From contig JADMKA010000086.1 in the NCBI GenBank assembly GCA_018780145.1, positions 1 to 49,970 on the forward strand: a stretch of DNA of 49,970 nt, given 5' to 3'. Made by a program: the position numbers and the translations under genes. Below are positions 42,445-49,970 of this stretch, piece by piece. How positions within the stretch are numbered: position 1 is the stretch's first letter; every line of letters starts with the position of its first letter. Source of the DNA: Vitreoscilla sp. GTDB taxonomy: Bacteria; Pseudomonadota; Gammaproteobacteria; Burkholderiales; Burkholderiaceae_C. The notes below the pieces were generated by a model that ran no database searches, had not been told where the DNA came from, and saw nothing but the letters and a program-made list of their open reading frames with translations.

Positions 42445-44204
42445 AGCTGCCGCTGGGCATCGCCTGGCGCATCGGGCTCGCGCTGGCCTGCGTGGGCGTC
42501 CTGGCGGCCGCCCTGACCGGTTACTACGGCTACTCGGCCAGCCGCGCCATGCTGATCGCCGGCGCCGAGGAGCGCCTGCAGACAGCCACCCGGGTCCTGG
42601 TTCGGCAGCTGGCCGTGGGCCTGAACGGAACCGCGCGCGATGTGCGAATGCTGGCCGATCACCCGCAGTCTGCGCGCCTGCTCGCCCGCGCCGACCCGCG
42701 AGCACAGGAGATCACCGAGGACAACGTGGCCCTGCTGTTCGAACGCCTTCTGGACACCCATCCCGAGTACTTCCAGATGCGCCTGATCGACGTGACCGAC
42801 CATGGGCTGGAGCGCATCCGTGTCGATCGTGACGAGGCCGGCCTGGTGCGCGTGCGTGGCGACGACCTGCAGGAGAAGGGCCACTACCCGTATGTGTTCG
42901 AGACGATTCGGCTGCCCGCCGGCTCGGTGTACATGTCGCGTCCGGCCATCAACCACGAGGTGGGTGCCCATGCGGGTCTCGGCAAACCCTCGCTGCAAGT
43001 GGCAGCGCCCGTGCACGATGCGACCGGGCGGGTGCGTGGGGTCGTCGTCATCAACCTCGACCTGAACGGCCTGTTTGCCCAGTTGGCCGCCGACCTGCCA
43101 CCCGGCTTGCAGCTGTACCTGACCAACAGCGCTGGCGATTTCCTGGTCCACCCGGATCCCGCCAAGGCCTTCGCCTTCGATCGCGGGCGCGTGGCCCGGC
43201 TGCAGGACGCCTTCCCCGCCGCGCTCGCGATGACACGCGAGGGCAAGGAGCGGCAGGACGAGCTGGTCACCACGGCGTCGGTGGCAGGCCAGGGCGCGGT
43301 GGTGGCGGCCTTCTTGCGCCAGCCGCTCGGCGAACTGCAGCGCGACGACGAGTTCATCCTCGGGCTGGCCCAGCCGCTGAGCGTGGTGCTCCAGGAGAGC
43401 GAGCAACTCGGTGCGGCCAGCGCCCGCATCGTCGTGGCGTTCAGCGCGCTGGCCGTGTTGCTGGCAGCCCTGCTGGCGCGGGCCCTGACCCGGCCCCTGA
43501 ACCAGATGGTCGATGCGGTGCGGCGCATGGCCGACGGCGCTGCTGGCGGCCGCCTGCCCAGCGCACGCCAGGACGAGATCGGCCTGCTGGCGCGCAGCAT
43601 CGAGAACATGCAGCAGCAGATCCGCGCGCAGTTCGCCACGCTGGAGCAAAAGCAGGGCGAGCTCGACAGGCTGGCCAGCCACGACAGCCTGACGGGGCTG
43701 CACAACCGGCGTTTCTTTCTCGATCGGCTCGACCACGCGCTGGCGCATGCCAAACGCACCAACGGGCAGCTGGCGCTGCTGTTCATCGACCTCGACCACT
43801 TCAAGACCATCAACGACGAACTGGGCCATGCCGCGGGCGACCATGTGCTGCGCACCTTGGCGCAGCGCCTGAAGCATGTGGTGCGCGAGGTCGACACCGT
43901 CGCGCGCATCGGTGGCGACGAGTTCATCGTCCTGCTCGACGAGATCGCCGACATCGATGGGGTCACGCGCGTCGCGCACAAGGTGCTCGACGTACTGCTG
44001 CAGCCGGTGCGCCGTGGCGACGCGGATCTGGTGCTCGGGGCCAGCATCGGCGCCAGCCGCTACCCCAGCGACGGTACCGGTACCACCGAGTTGATCGCCG
44101 CCGCCGACCAAGCGATGTACCGCGCCAAATCGAGTGGGCGCAGGCGGATCTGCCTGGCGAGCGACGGCGATGCCACCGGCAGCGTGCCGGCGACCGTCAG
44201 CTGA
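42441..44204 (+). CDS. Membrane diguanylate cyclase: Cache-HAMP-GGDEF
   Basis: A 587-residue sensor. Helix 1 is at about residues 9-30 (WRIGLALACVGVLAAALTGY). A large periplasmic double-Cache domain spans about 35-325 (ERIRVDRDEAGLVRVRGDDL, YVFETIRLPAGSVYMSRPAI). Helix 2 is at about 330-352, HAMP at about 352-405 and GGDEF at about 415-575. The catalytic GGDEF is at residues 491-495 and the inhibitory RxxD (REVD) lies at 482-485, so it should be an active, product-inhibited c-di-GMP synthase. It has no EAL domain. Overlap with the binding-protein gene means coupled synthesis, and direct contact of the loaded binding protein with the Cache domain is the likely mechanism. Convergent with yeiH, six bases apart. 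Confidence 0.92.
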   Translation: MKLPLGIAWRIGLALACVGVLAAALTGYYGYSASRAMLIAGAEERLQTATRVLVRQLAVGLNGTARDVRMLADHPQSARLLARADPRAQEITEDNVALLFERLLDTHPEYFQMRLIDVTDHGLERIRVDRDEAGLVRVRGDDLQEKGHYPYVFETIRLPAGSVYMSRPAINHEVGAHAGLGKPSLQVAAPVHDATGRVRGVVVINLDLNGLFAQLAADLPPGLQLYLTNSAGDFLVHPDPAKAFAFDRGRVARLQDAFPAALAMTREGKERQDELVTTASVAGQGAVVAAFLRQPLGELQRDDEFILGLAQPLSVVLQESEQLGAASARIVVAFSALAVLLAALLARALTRPLNQMVDAVRRMADGAAGGRLPSARQDEIGLLARSIENMQQQIRAQFATLEQKQGELDRLASHDSLTGLHNRRFFLDRLDHALAHAKRTNGQLALLFIDLDHFKTINDELGHAAGDHVLRTLAQRLKHVVREVDTVARIGGDEFIVLLDEIADIDGVTRVAHKVLDVLLQPVRRGDADLVLGASIGASRYPSDGTGTTELIAAADQAMYRAKSSGRRRICLASDGDATGSVPATVS

Positions 44205-44210
44205 TCGCCC

Positions 44211-45218
44211 TCACCCCAGCCACCACAGCCAGCCCAGCACCAACCCCGCCAGGAAGACCGTCTCGCCGGCCATCAACAGCACCGGCTTCAAGCCCACGGT
44301 GGCCAGGTCGCGCAACTGGGTCTTCATGCCGATGGCGGCGATGGCCGCCACCAGGCAGGCACGGGAGAGTTCGCTGGCACCGGCCTGGATGGCGGGTGGC
44401 ACGATGCCGGTGCTGTTGACCGCGACCAGCAGCGCGAATGCGACGGCGAAACCAGGCAGCAGCGGCGGGCGCGGGCCGTCGGTGGCGCCACGTGCGCGCG
44501 TCATCGCAGCGGCCAGCATGATCACCGGCAGCAGCATGGCCACCCGTGTGAGCTTGACCAGCGTGGCCACGTCGCCGGTCTCGTGCGAGAGGCTGTAGCC
44601 GGCCCCCACCACCTGGGCCACGTCGTGGATGGTGGCACCCAGGAAGACGCCGGCGGCGTGGTCGGACAGGCCCAGGGCTCGGGCCAGCATCGGGTAGGCG
44701 ATCATGGCCAACGTGGAAAGTGCGCTGACACCGATCACCGTGAACAGCGTGGCGCGCTCCTTCTGCGGGTGTACCGGCAAGGCGGCCGAGAGCGCCAGCG
44801 CCGCGGAGGCGCCGCAGATCGCCGTGGCACCGCCGGTGAGCAGGCCGAACAAGGTCTGGAAGCCGAGCGCGCGGGCCACCAGCATCGACAGGGCAATGGT
44901 CAGCACCACCGACACCACCACCAGCGCCAACGGCTCCCAGCCCAGCGCCAGAACCTGGCCGCCGGTGATGCGCAGGCCCAGCAGCGCGATGCCGACGCGC
45001 AACACCTGGCGCGCTCCGAACTCGATGCCTGCCGCGCAAGCGCCCTCGCCCGACAGGAAGTTCATCGCCAGGCCGAGCAGCAGAGCGAACAGCATCACCG
45101 GCGCCCCGTAGTGCTGCGCCAGGAAGCTGGCCGCCGCAGCCACCACGCCGCAGGCCATCAACCCGGGGAAGTGTGTGCGGGCCCATCCAGGCCACCGGGT
45201 CAGCATGGCGGCGTCCAT
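44211..45218 (-). CDS. YeiH-family putative sulfate exporter (UPF0324)
   Basis: A 335-residue inner-membrane protein with about ten helices. Family blocks: APVMLFALLLGLAMNFLSGE, GIEFGARQVLRVGIALLGLR and LTGGATAICGASAALALSAA, plus FLGATIHDVAQVVGAGYSLS and AAIGMKTQLRDLATVGLKPV. The group is annotated as sulfate exporter from its link with sulfonate degradation; direct proof is scarce. It follows the Bug receptor gene with a gap of 16 bases and is the last gene of a three-gene operon with the beta-keto acid cleavage enzyme. Confidence 0.9.
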   Translation of the reverse strand: MDAAMLTRWPGWARTHFPGLMACGVVAAAASFLAQHYGAPVMLFALLLGLAMNFLSGEGACAAGIEFGARQVLRVGIALLGLRITGGQVLALGWEPLALVVVSVVLTIALSMLVARALGFQTLFGLLTGGATAICGASAALALSAALPVHPQKERATLFTVIGVSALSTLAMIAYPMLARALGLSDHAAGVFLGATIHDVAQVVGAGYSLSHETGDVATLVKLTRVAMLLPVIMLAAAMTRARGATDGPRPPLLPGFAVAFALLVAVNSTGIVPPAIQAGASELSRACLVAAIAAIGMKTQLRDLATVGLKPVLLMAGETVFLAGLVLGWLWWLG

Positions 45219-45234
45219 CGCGGCGCGCTCCGGC

Positions 45235-46227
45235 TCAGTCCGGTTTGAAGTTGATGGACTTCAGCAAGGATCCCTGGCGCTCGTAGGCGGTGCGCAGCGA
45301 CCTGGCCAGGTCCTCGCTGGTGGCGGAGGCCACGCCAGACTCCATGCCCAGGCTGCTCAAGCGCTCGCGCACCACCGGCGCCTGCATGGCCTTGTGCGCG
45401 AGCTCGCGCAGCCTCGCCTGTACGGCGGCCGGCACCTCCGGCGACACCCACAGGGCGACCCAGGCCACGGTGGTCATCGCCGGGTAGCCCAGTTCTTCGA
45501 AGGTGGGCACCTCGGGCAACGCCGCCAGGCGCTGCGGGGTGGTCACGGCATACGCCTTGACTTTCCCCGCCTTGATCATCGGCACCGAGGTGGCCGGGCC
45601 GTCGAACATGAACTGCACGTGGCCGCCGATCAGGTCCTGCAGCGCAGGCGGCGAACCCTTGTAGCCGACATGGCTCATGTCCAGCCCGGCCAGGCCGTTG
45701 AACTCCACGCCCAGCGTGTGCGAGATGGTGCCGGTGGTGTAGGAGGCCACGCTGATCTTGCCGGGGTTGGCCTTGATGTGGCCCACGGCCTCCTTCAGCG
45801 TCGTGGCCGGAACCTGAGGCGCGCCGACGAACACCAGGCCGCTGCGCGTCAGCTGCGCGATGGGCTTGATGTCCTTGAAGGGGTCGTAGCGCGGCTTGGC
45901 CAGGTGCGGGATCTCGCTGACGATGCCACTGATGTGCACCATCACGGTGTGCCCGTCGTGCGGCGCACCGAGCAGCTCGTTGACGCCCAGCATGCCCACC
46001 GCGCCGGCCTTGTTGTCGACGATCACCGGTTGGCCGCCCAGCATCGGTTGCATCGAATCCGCCAGCAGGCGGGCCACCACATCCAGCGTGCCACCGGGCG
46101 GGGCCGGCACGATGACGCGCAGCGGCTTGTCGGGGAAGGTCTGGGCACTGGCGGTGGCCACGGCGGCGCACCACAGCACGCCGCCCAGGGCGCGGGCGAT
46201 TCGGGTGGTCAGGGAGCTGCGGTTCAT
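45235..46227 (-). CDS. Bug/TctC-family tripartite tricarboxylate transporter receptor
   Basis: A 330-residue periplasmic solute-binding protein. It has a signal peptide (to about residue 29, ATASAQ), then FPDKPLRVIVPAPPGGTLDV, the Bug-family hallmark. VIVDNKAGAVGMLGVNELLG, GPATSVPMIKAGKVKAYAVT and FEELGYPAMTTVAWVALWVS follow in order. Bug proteins bind organic acids or amides and are greatly expanded in Burkholderiales. No TctA/TctB membrane parts are present, which is common: most Bug genes are orphans. It sits between the cleavage enzyme gene (35 bases) and yeiH (16 bases), in one operon. Confidence 0.94.
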   Translation of the reverse strand: MNRSSLTTRIARALGGVLWCAAVATASAQTFPDKPLRVIVPAPPGGTLDVVARLLADSMQPMLGGQPVIVDNKAGAVGMLGVNELLGAPHDGHTVMVHISGIVSEIPHLAKPRYDPFKDIKPIAQLTRSGLVFVGAPQVPATTLKEAVGHIKANPGKISVASYTTGTISHTLGVEFNGLAGLDMSHVGYKGSPPALQDLIGGHVQFMFDGPATSVPMIKAGKVKAYAVTTPQRLAALPEVPTFEELGYPAMTTVAWVALWVSPEVPAAVQARLRELAHKAMQAPVVRERLSSLGMESGVASATSEDLARSLRTAYERQGSLLKSINFKPD

Positions 46228-46262
46228 GTCTGTCTCCGGGGTCTTGTGGGTTCGGTTCGGCT

Positions 46263-47321
46263 TCAGGCGGCGCGGCGCAGCGGGTTGCCGCGCTGGCCCG
46301 GCTGGCGGTTGGGCGCGTAGCCCAGCGCGGCCAGGGTTTCGTCGGCATCGCGGTACTGGGTGCCGATCTTGTAGATGGCGCGTGCTTCCTGGCCGTTGGC
46401 CACTTCGCGGCCCAGCTCACGGGCGATGCGCACCGTCTGCTCGATCTGCTGCACCGAGCCCATGCGCTCGCCCTTGCGGCCCCAGAGGTTGTCCTCGATG
46501 CCCACGCGGGCATGCAGGCCCATCGCGATGGCCATGGTGTTCACCGGCAACACATTGCGCATGATGCTCTCCAGGGTCAGGCAAGCGCCGTCCGGGACGC
46601 GGCGGATGAACTCCATCATGTTGTAGGGGTTCGGGCCATCGAAGCCGCCGCCGATCGCCACCCAGGTCAGGTTGAACGGGCCGGTGAAGACCCCACGGCG
46701 GATCAGCCGCTCGACGGTCTCGAGCTGGGCCACGTTGGCAAGCTGGAAGTGCGGCTGGATGCCGGCGGCCTGCAGGCGGCGCAGGTGCTCCTCGACCCAG
46801 CCGGGGCCGGCCGGCACGGTCATTTCCCGGTAGGCCTGGTAGACGGCCGGCCGCTGGAAGGAGGTGCCGGCGTAGTCGTCCTCGCTCATCAGCTCCACCA
46901 CGTTCATCTGGTTGGTGTTGATGGCGATGGTGACCTGGTCGGGTTGGGGGGTCAGCTCGGCGAGCATGTGGCGGGCGTCGTCCGACAGCCACTTGGCATC
47001 GGCGCCCTCGCCTTCGGGCGAGAACGAGATCGAGCCGCCGACCTGCACGATCATGTCCGGCACGGCCGCCTTGACGCCGGCGATCAGCTCGTTGAACTTG
47101 GACAAGCGCTTGCTGCCCTTGCCGTCCAGCTCGCGCACATGCAGGTGCAGCACGGTGGCGCCGGCGTTGTAGCAGTCCACCGCCTTCTGGACCTGCTCTT
47201 CCATCGTCACCGCGATGTCTTCCGGAAAATCCGCCGGCTCCCATTCGGGGCCATAGGGCGCGACGGTGATGACCAGCTTCTCCTGGTTCTCGGGCAGCAG
47301 GGAATCGTCGAGGAAGTTCAT
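46263..47321 (-). CDS. Beta-keto acid cleavage enzyme (BKACE, DUF849)
   Basis: A 352-residue TIM-barrel enzyme. The zinc-binding site is formed by the HLH in TVLHLHVRELDGKGSKRL and an acidic residue in the N-terminal strand (VITVAPYG). The active-site blocks NVAQLETVERLIRRGVFTGP, WVAIGGGFDGPNPYNM and GLHARVGIEDNLWGRKGERM are all present. BKACE enzymes cleave a beta-keto acid with acetyl-CoA to acetoacetate and a new acyl-CoA; substrates range from carnitine-derived dehydrocarnitine to 5-amino-3-oxohexanoate. The start at 47321 has GGAGA upstream. First gene of the operon with Bug and YeiH; an AraC-type motif lies 102 bases upstream. Confidence 0.93.
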   Translation of the reverse strand: MNFLDDSLLPENQEKLVITVAPYGPEWEPADFPEDIAVTMEEQVQKAVDCYNAGATVLHLHVRELDGKGSKRLSKFNELIAGVKAAVPDMIVQVGGSISFSPEGEGADAKWLSDDARHMLAELTPQPDQVTIAINTNQMNVVELMSEDDYAGTSFQRPAVYQAYREMTVPAGPGWVEEHLRRLQAAGIQPHFQLANVAQLETVERLIRRGVFTGPFNLTWVAIGGGFDGPNPYNMMEFIRRVPDGACLTLESIMRNVLPVNTMAIAMGLHARVGIEDNLWGRKGERMGSVQQIEQTVRIARELGREVANGQEARAIYKIGTQYRDADETLAALGYAPNRQPGQRGNPLRRAA

Positions 47322-47422
47322 GCGGGTCTCCGGTCGAAAGGGCAGGTCACTGGCAGGGATGCGGGGCCAGTGGGCATGTCGACATTGTTCGAAACCCCGG
47401 CCCGCCGCGATGTGCGAGGGGC

Positions 47423-47449
47423 GACCGCGACTTGACCATTCGCGCCAGC
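47423..47449. promoter_or_regulatory. AraC-type motif upstream of the BKACE operon
   Basis: GACCGCGACTTGACCATTCG then CGCCAGC. It is nearly the same as the site at 35189 and similar to that at 41257. It lies 102 bases from the BKACE start codon and 24 bases from the divergent HlyD gene, so it could affect both. A GTCGAC palindrome lies 45 bases nearer the BKACE start. Confidence 0.6.
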
Positions 47450-47472
47450 CGGTAGCGGGCCAATAATCGGGC

Positions 47473-48453
47473 ATGCGCTGCCCGCCCGCCTCACCCGTGT
47501 CGCTGCATGCCGGCCTCGGCGCTGCGCTCCTGCCCTGTCTGCTCGCGGCCTGCCATGCGCCACCGCCCAGCGGCTGGTCCGGCTACGCCGAGGGCGAGGA
47601 CATCTACATCGCCGCGCCAGTGGCCGGGCGGCTGGCACGGCTGTCGGTGCAGGCTGGGCAGACGGTCGCCGCGGGCACGCCGCTGTTTGCGCTGGAGGCG
47701 ACCACCGAGCAGGCCGCACGCGCCGAGGCCGATGCCCGTGTGCTGGCCGCCCAGGCCCAGGCCAGCAACACCACCAAGGGCCGGCGGGCCGACGAGATCT
47801 CGGTGACCCGCGCCCAGCTCGCCCAGGCCCGTGCCCAGGCCGAGCGGGCCGACGCCGAGCTGAAGCGCCAGCAGGCGCTGGTGGCGCAGGAGTTCATCTC
47901 CCGCTCGCGCCTGGACGATGCCGCCACCGCCGTGGCCCAGGCGAAGGCCCGGGTCGCCGAACTCGAAGCCGCCTTGCGGGTGGCCGGCTTGCCGGCCCGC
48001 GCCGACGAGCGCGCCAGCGCCGAGGCGCTGGCCGAGAGTGCCCGCCAGGCCCAGCGGCAGCTGCAATGGCGCGAACAGGAAACCCAGCAGGCCGCACCGG
48101 CGGCGGGCCTGGTGCGCGACACCTTCTGGCGCGTCGGCGAGTACGTGCCGGCCGGCCAACCGGTCCTGGCGCTGCTGCCGCCTGCCGCGCGCAAGGCGCG
48201 CTTCTTCGTGCCCGAGGCCGAGGTGGGCGGCCTGGCTGCTGGGCAGGCGGTGACGCTGCACTGCGACGGCTGCGGCGCCCCCATCGCCGCCCGCATCAGC
48301 CGCATCGCCACACAGGCCGAGTACACGCCGCCGGTGATCTATTCCAACACCCAGCGCACGCGGATGGTGTTCATGGTCGAGGCACGGCCCGCGCCAGAAG
48401 ACGCGCCGCGGCTGCACCCGGGCCAGCCGCTGGACGTCCGGCGCGCGCCATGA
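47473..48453 (+). CDS. HlyD-family efflux adaptor, lipoprotein-like
   Basis: A 326-residue adaptor. The N-terminal segment ALLPCLLAACHAPPP ends in a lipobox-like cysteine (residue about 27), so it may be lipid-anchored and not held by a membrane helix. The lipoyl half-motifs are IYIAAPVAGRLARLSVQAGQ and AAPAAGLVRDTFWRVGEYVP; a long coiled coil (about 75-205) lies between. The membrane-proximal part has VTLHCDGCGAPIAARISRIA. It is the first gene of a three-gene or larger exporter operon (adaptor, ATPase, ABC-2 permease), resembling YhiI-type drug exporters. Confidence 0.9.
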   Translation: MRCPPASPVSLHAGLGAALLPCLLAACHAPPPSGWSGYAEGEDIYIAAPVAGRLARLSVQAGQTVAAGTPLFALEATTEQAARAEADARVLAAQAQASNTTKGRRADEISVTRAQLAQARAQAERADAELKRQQALVAQEFISRSRLDDAATAVAQAKARVAELEAALRVAGLPARADERASAEALAESARQAQRQLQWREQETQQAAPAAGLVRDTFWRVGEYVPAGQPVLALLPPAARKARFFVPEAEVGGLAAGQAVTLHCDGCGAPIAARISRIATQAEYTPPVIYSNTQRTRMVFMVEARPAPEDAPRLHPGQPLDVRRAP

Positions 48454-49400
48454 CTGGGATGGCCATCGACGTCCGTGGCCTGACCAAGCGCTACGACGGC
48501 CGCGCGGTGGTCGACGACGTGGCACTGCAGATCGCACCCGGCCGCATCTGCGGCTTCCTCGGCCCCAACGGCAGCGGCAAGACCACCACCATCCGCATGC
48601 TCTGCGGGCTGCTGACGCCGGATGCCGGCGAGGGCACCTGCCTGGGGCTGGATCTGAAGCGCGAGGGCCGGCTGATCAAGCGCCAGGTCGGCTACATGAC
48701 CCAGAAGTTCGGGCTGTACGAGGACCTGTCGATCCGCCAGAACCTGGATTTCGTGGCCCGCCTGTTCGAGCTGCCGGAGCGGCCGCGTCGGGTCGACGAA
48801 GCCCTGCAGCGGCTGGGACTGGCGAGCCGCCAGCAGCAGCTCGCCGGCTCGCTCTCCGGCGGCTGGAAGCAGCGGCTGGCGCTGGCCGCCTGCCTGCTTC
48901 ACGAGCCGCGCCTGCTGCTGCTGGACGAACCCACCGCCGGCGTCGACCCCAAGGCCCGGCGCGAGTTCTGGGACGAGATCCACCGGCTGGCGGCCGAGGG
49001 CATCACCGTGCTGGTCTCGACCCACTACATGGACGAGGCCGAGCGCTGCCACGAACTCGCCTACATCGCCTACGGCCGCCTGCTGGCACGCGGCACCGAG
49101 GCGCAGATCATCCAGCAGGCGGCGCTCACCGTCTGGTCGGCGCAGACCGACGCGGCGCCCGAGGCCCTGACCGCCCTGCTGGCCCCGCTGAAGGCCGCGC
49201 CCGGCGTGCTCAGCGTGGCCTCCTTCGGCAGCGCGGTGCACGTGGCGGCACAGGACGCCGCGGCCTTGGCTGCCGCCATCGCGCCGTACCGCGAACAACC
49301 CCACCTGCGCTGGACCCAGGCCGAGCCGAACCTGGAGGATGTCTTCATCAGCCTGATCGGCCAGGCGCCCGACAACGTCACCGGCGGGAAGCCGTCATGA
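48450..49400 (+). CDS. ABC transporter ATPase, ABC-2 exporter type
   Basis: A 316-residue ATPase of the YbhF/CcmA-like exporter group. Walker A is GPNGSGKTT at residues 38-46, the Q-loop in YMTQKFGLYEDL, the signature LSGGWKQRLALA at about 135, Walker B LLLLDEPTAGVDP at about 152-164, and the switch histidine in VSTHYMDEAERC. A C-terminal domain of about 80 residues ending NLEDVFISLIG is typical. It overlaps the adaptor and permease genes by four bases on each side. Confidence 0.95.
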   Translation: MTGMAIDVRGLTKRYDGRAVVDDVALQIAPGRICGFLGPNGSGKTTTIRMLCGLLTPDAGEGTCLGLDLKREGRLIKRQVGYMTQKFGLYEDLSIRQNLDFVARLFELPERPRRVDEALQRLGLASRQQQLAGSLSGGWKQRLALAACLLHEPRLLLLDEPTAGVDPKARREFWDEIHRLAAEGITVLVSTHYMDEAERCHELAYIAYGRLLARGTEAQIIQQAALTVWSAQTDAAPEALTALLAPLKAAPGVLSVASFGSAVHVAAQDAAALAAAIAPYREQPHLRWTQAEPNLEDVFISLIGQAPDNVTGGKPS

Positions 49401-49970
49401 CCCTCGGTTTCTCCTGGGCCCGCACCTTCGCGGTCTTCCTGAAGGAGTTCCAGCAGATGCTGCGGGACCGGCCGACCTTCGCGATGGCCGTCGGCGTGCC
49501 CATCCTCCAGCTGGTGCTGTTCGGCTATGCGATCAACACCGATCCCAAGGGCCTGCCGACCGCGCTGGTCAGCCACGACGCCGGCCCCATCGCCCGCAGC
49601 CTGGTGGTGAGCCTGCAGAACACCGGCTACTTCCACATCACCCACCAGCCGGCCAGCGAGGCCGAGGGCGATGCGCTGATCGAGCGCGGCGAGGTGCAGT
49701 TCATGGTCGCCATCCCGCCGGATTTCTCGCGTCGGCTGCTGCGCGGCGAGAAGCCCGCGCTGCTCGTCAGCGTGGACGCCACCGACCCCTCGGCCGCCAG
49801 CAACGCCATCGCCGCACTGGGCCAGCTCGCACCGGTGGCCTTGCGGCACGACCTCACCGGCCCGCTGAGCCGCCTGCAGCCCGGCAGCGCGCCGTTCGAG
49901 CTGCGCATCCACCGCCGCTACAACCCCGAGGGCCTGTCGCGCTACAACATCGTGCCCGGGCTGATCGGCA
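49397..49970 (+). CDS. ABC-2 type permease, N-terminal part (partial)
   Basis: The first 191 residues of an ABC-2 exporter permease (YhhJ/YbhR type), cut by the window end. RTFAVFLKEFQQMLRDRPTF is the amphipathic N-terminal element, followed by the first helix AMAVGVPILQLVLFGYAINT. A large periplasmic domain follows (residues about 55 on: VSHDAGPIARSLVVSLQNTG, FMVAIPPDFSRRLLRGEKPA). Coupled to the ATPase gene by the ATGA overlap. It completes the pump with the HlyD-like adaptor; the substrate is unknown. Confidence 0.93.
   Translation, partial: MTLGFSWARTFAVFLKEFQQMLRDRPTFAMAVGVPILQLVLFGYAINTDPKGLPTALVSHDAGPIARSLVVSLQNTGYFHITHQPASEAEGDALIERGEVQFMVAIPPDFSRRLLRGEKPALLVSVDATDPSAASNAIAALGQLAPVALRHDLTGPLSRLQPGSAPFELRIHRRYNPEGLSRYNIVPGLIG

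Noticed and set aside
1-49970. tRNA genes, rRNA, CRISPR arrays, insertion sequences or prophage
   Set aside because: I saw no tRNA-like cloverleaf, no regularly spaced repeats with spacers, no transposase or integrase motif, and no terminal repeats with target duplications.

Overview
The window is about 50 kb of GC-rich, densely coding DNA from a Gram-negative bacterium. I see no tRNA, rRNA, insertion sequence, prophage or CRISPR array. A Burkholderiales porin, a Bug/TctC-type receptor, adjacent metX-metW, a beta-keto acid cleavage enzyme and several AraC/LysR/TetR/MarR regulators placed divergently from their targets all point to a betaproteobacterium. The Rubrivivax/Leptothrix/Ideonella/Variovorax part of Burkholderiales is most likely. 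This is inferred from gene content, not from a search.

Layout. 1-1.4 kb: methylmalonyl-CoA mutase (cut by the window edge) facing a GntR/FCD regulator. 1.4-7.2 kb: a frameshifted GSCFA gene, a 1117-residue SARP-like BTAD/ATPase regulator and a secreted protein of unknown function. 7.3-12.4 kb: a TetR regulator divergent from a MacA-like adaptor, an ABC ATPase and two FtsX-type permeases. 12.4-16.1 kb: hotdog thioesterase divergent from MarR-MFS, then a phosphoesterase and a UspA protein. 16.1-18.1 kb: a dadA-like dehydrogenase flanked by palindromic repeats. 18.1-22 kb: YegD-like Hsp70, a UPF0149 protein, an apparently unannotated small RNA locus and a chemoreceptor with a sigma-28-like promoter. 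22-26.8 kb: LysR divergent from mmsA, a lipase-like hydrolase, a dienoyl-CoA isomerase-like enzyme and a VOC pseudogene. 26.9-32 kb: a c-type-haem-motif GGDEF protein, then metXW under a SAM-II riboswitch with a terminator, then two membrane transporters.

32-47.4 kb holds two lipoproteins and a catabolic region: TauD-like dioxygenase divergent from an AraC regulator, aldo/keto reductase, a porin-quinone reductase-beta-helix cluster, and a BKACE-Bug-YeiH operon. A very similar motif lies 78-102 bases upstream of the first gene of three of these minus-strand units, which suggests one AraC-controlled regulon spread over 12 kb. Inside this region sits a PotD-like binding protein translationally coupled to a membrane diguanylate cyclase with no transporter genes, an arrangement like the NspS/MbaA ligand-sensing pair. 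47.5 kb to the end is a HlyD-ATPase-permease drug-export-type operon, cut by the window edge.

The most notable items are the small RNA at 20247-20350, the binding protein/diguanylate cyclase pair, the shared AraC-type motif, the SAM-II riboswitch with terminator, the repeat element translated inside mmsA, and the VOC deletion remnant. All functional statements come from reading the sequence and from knowledge of the families; no search was run.
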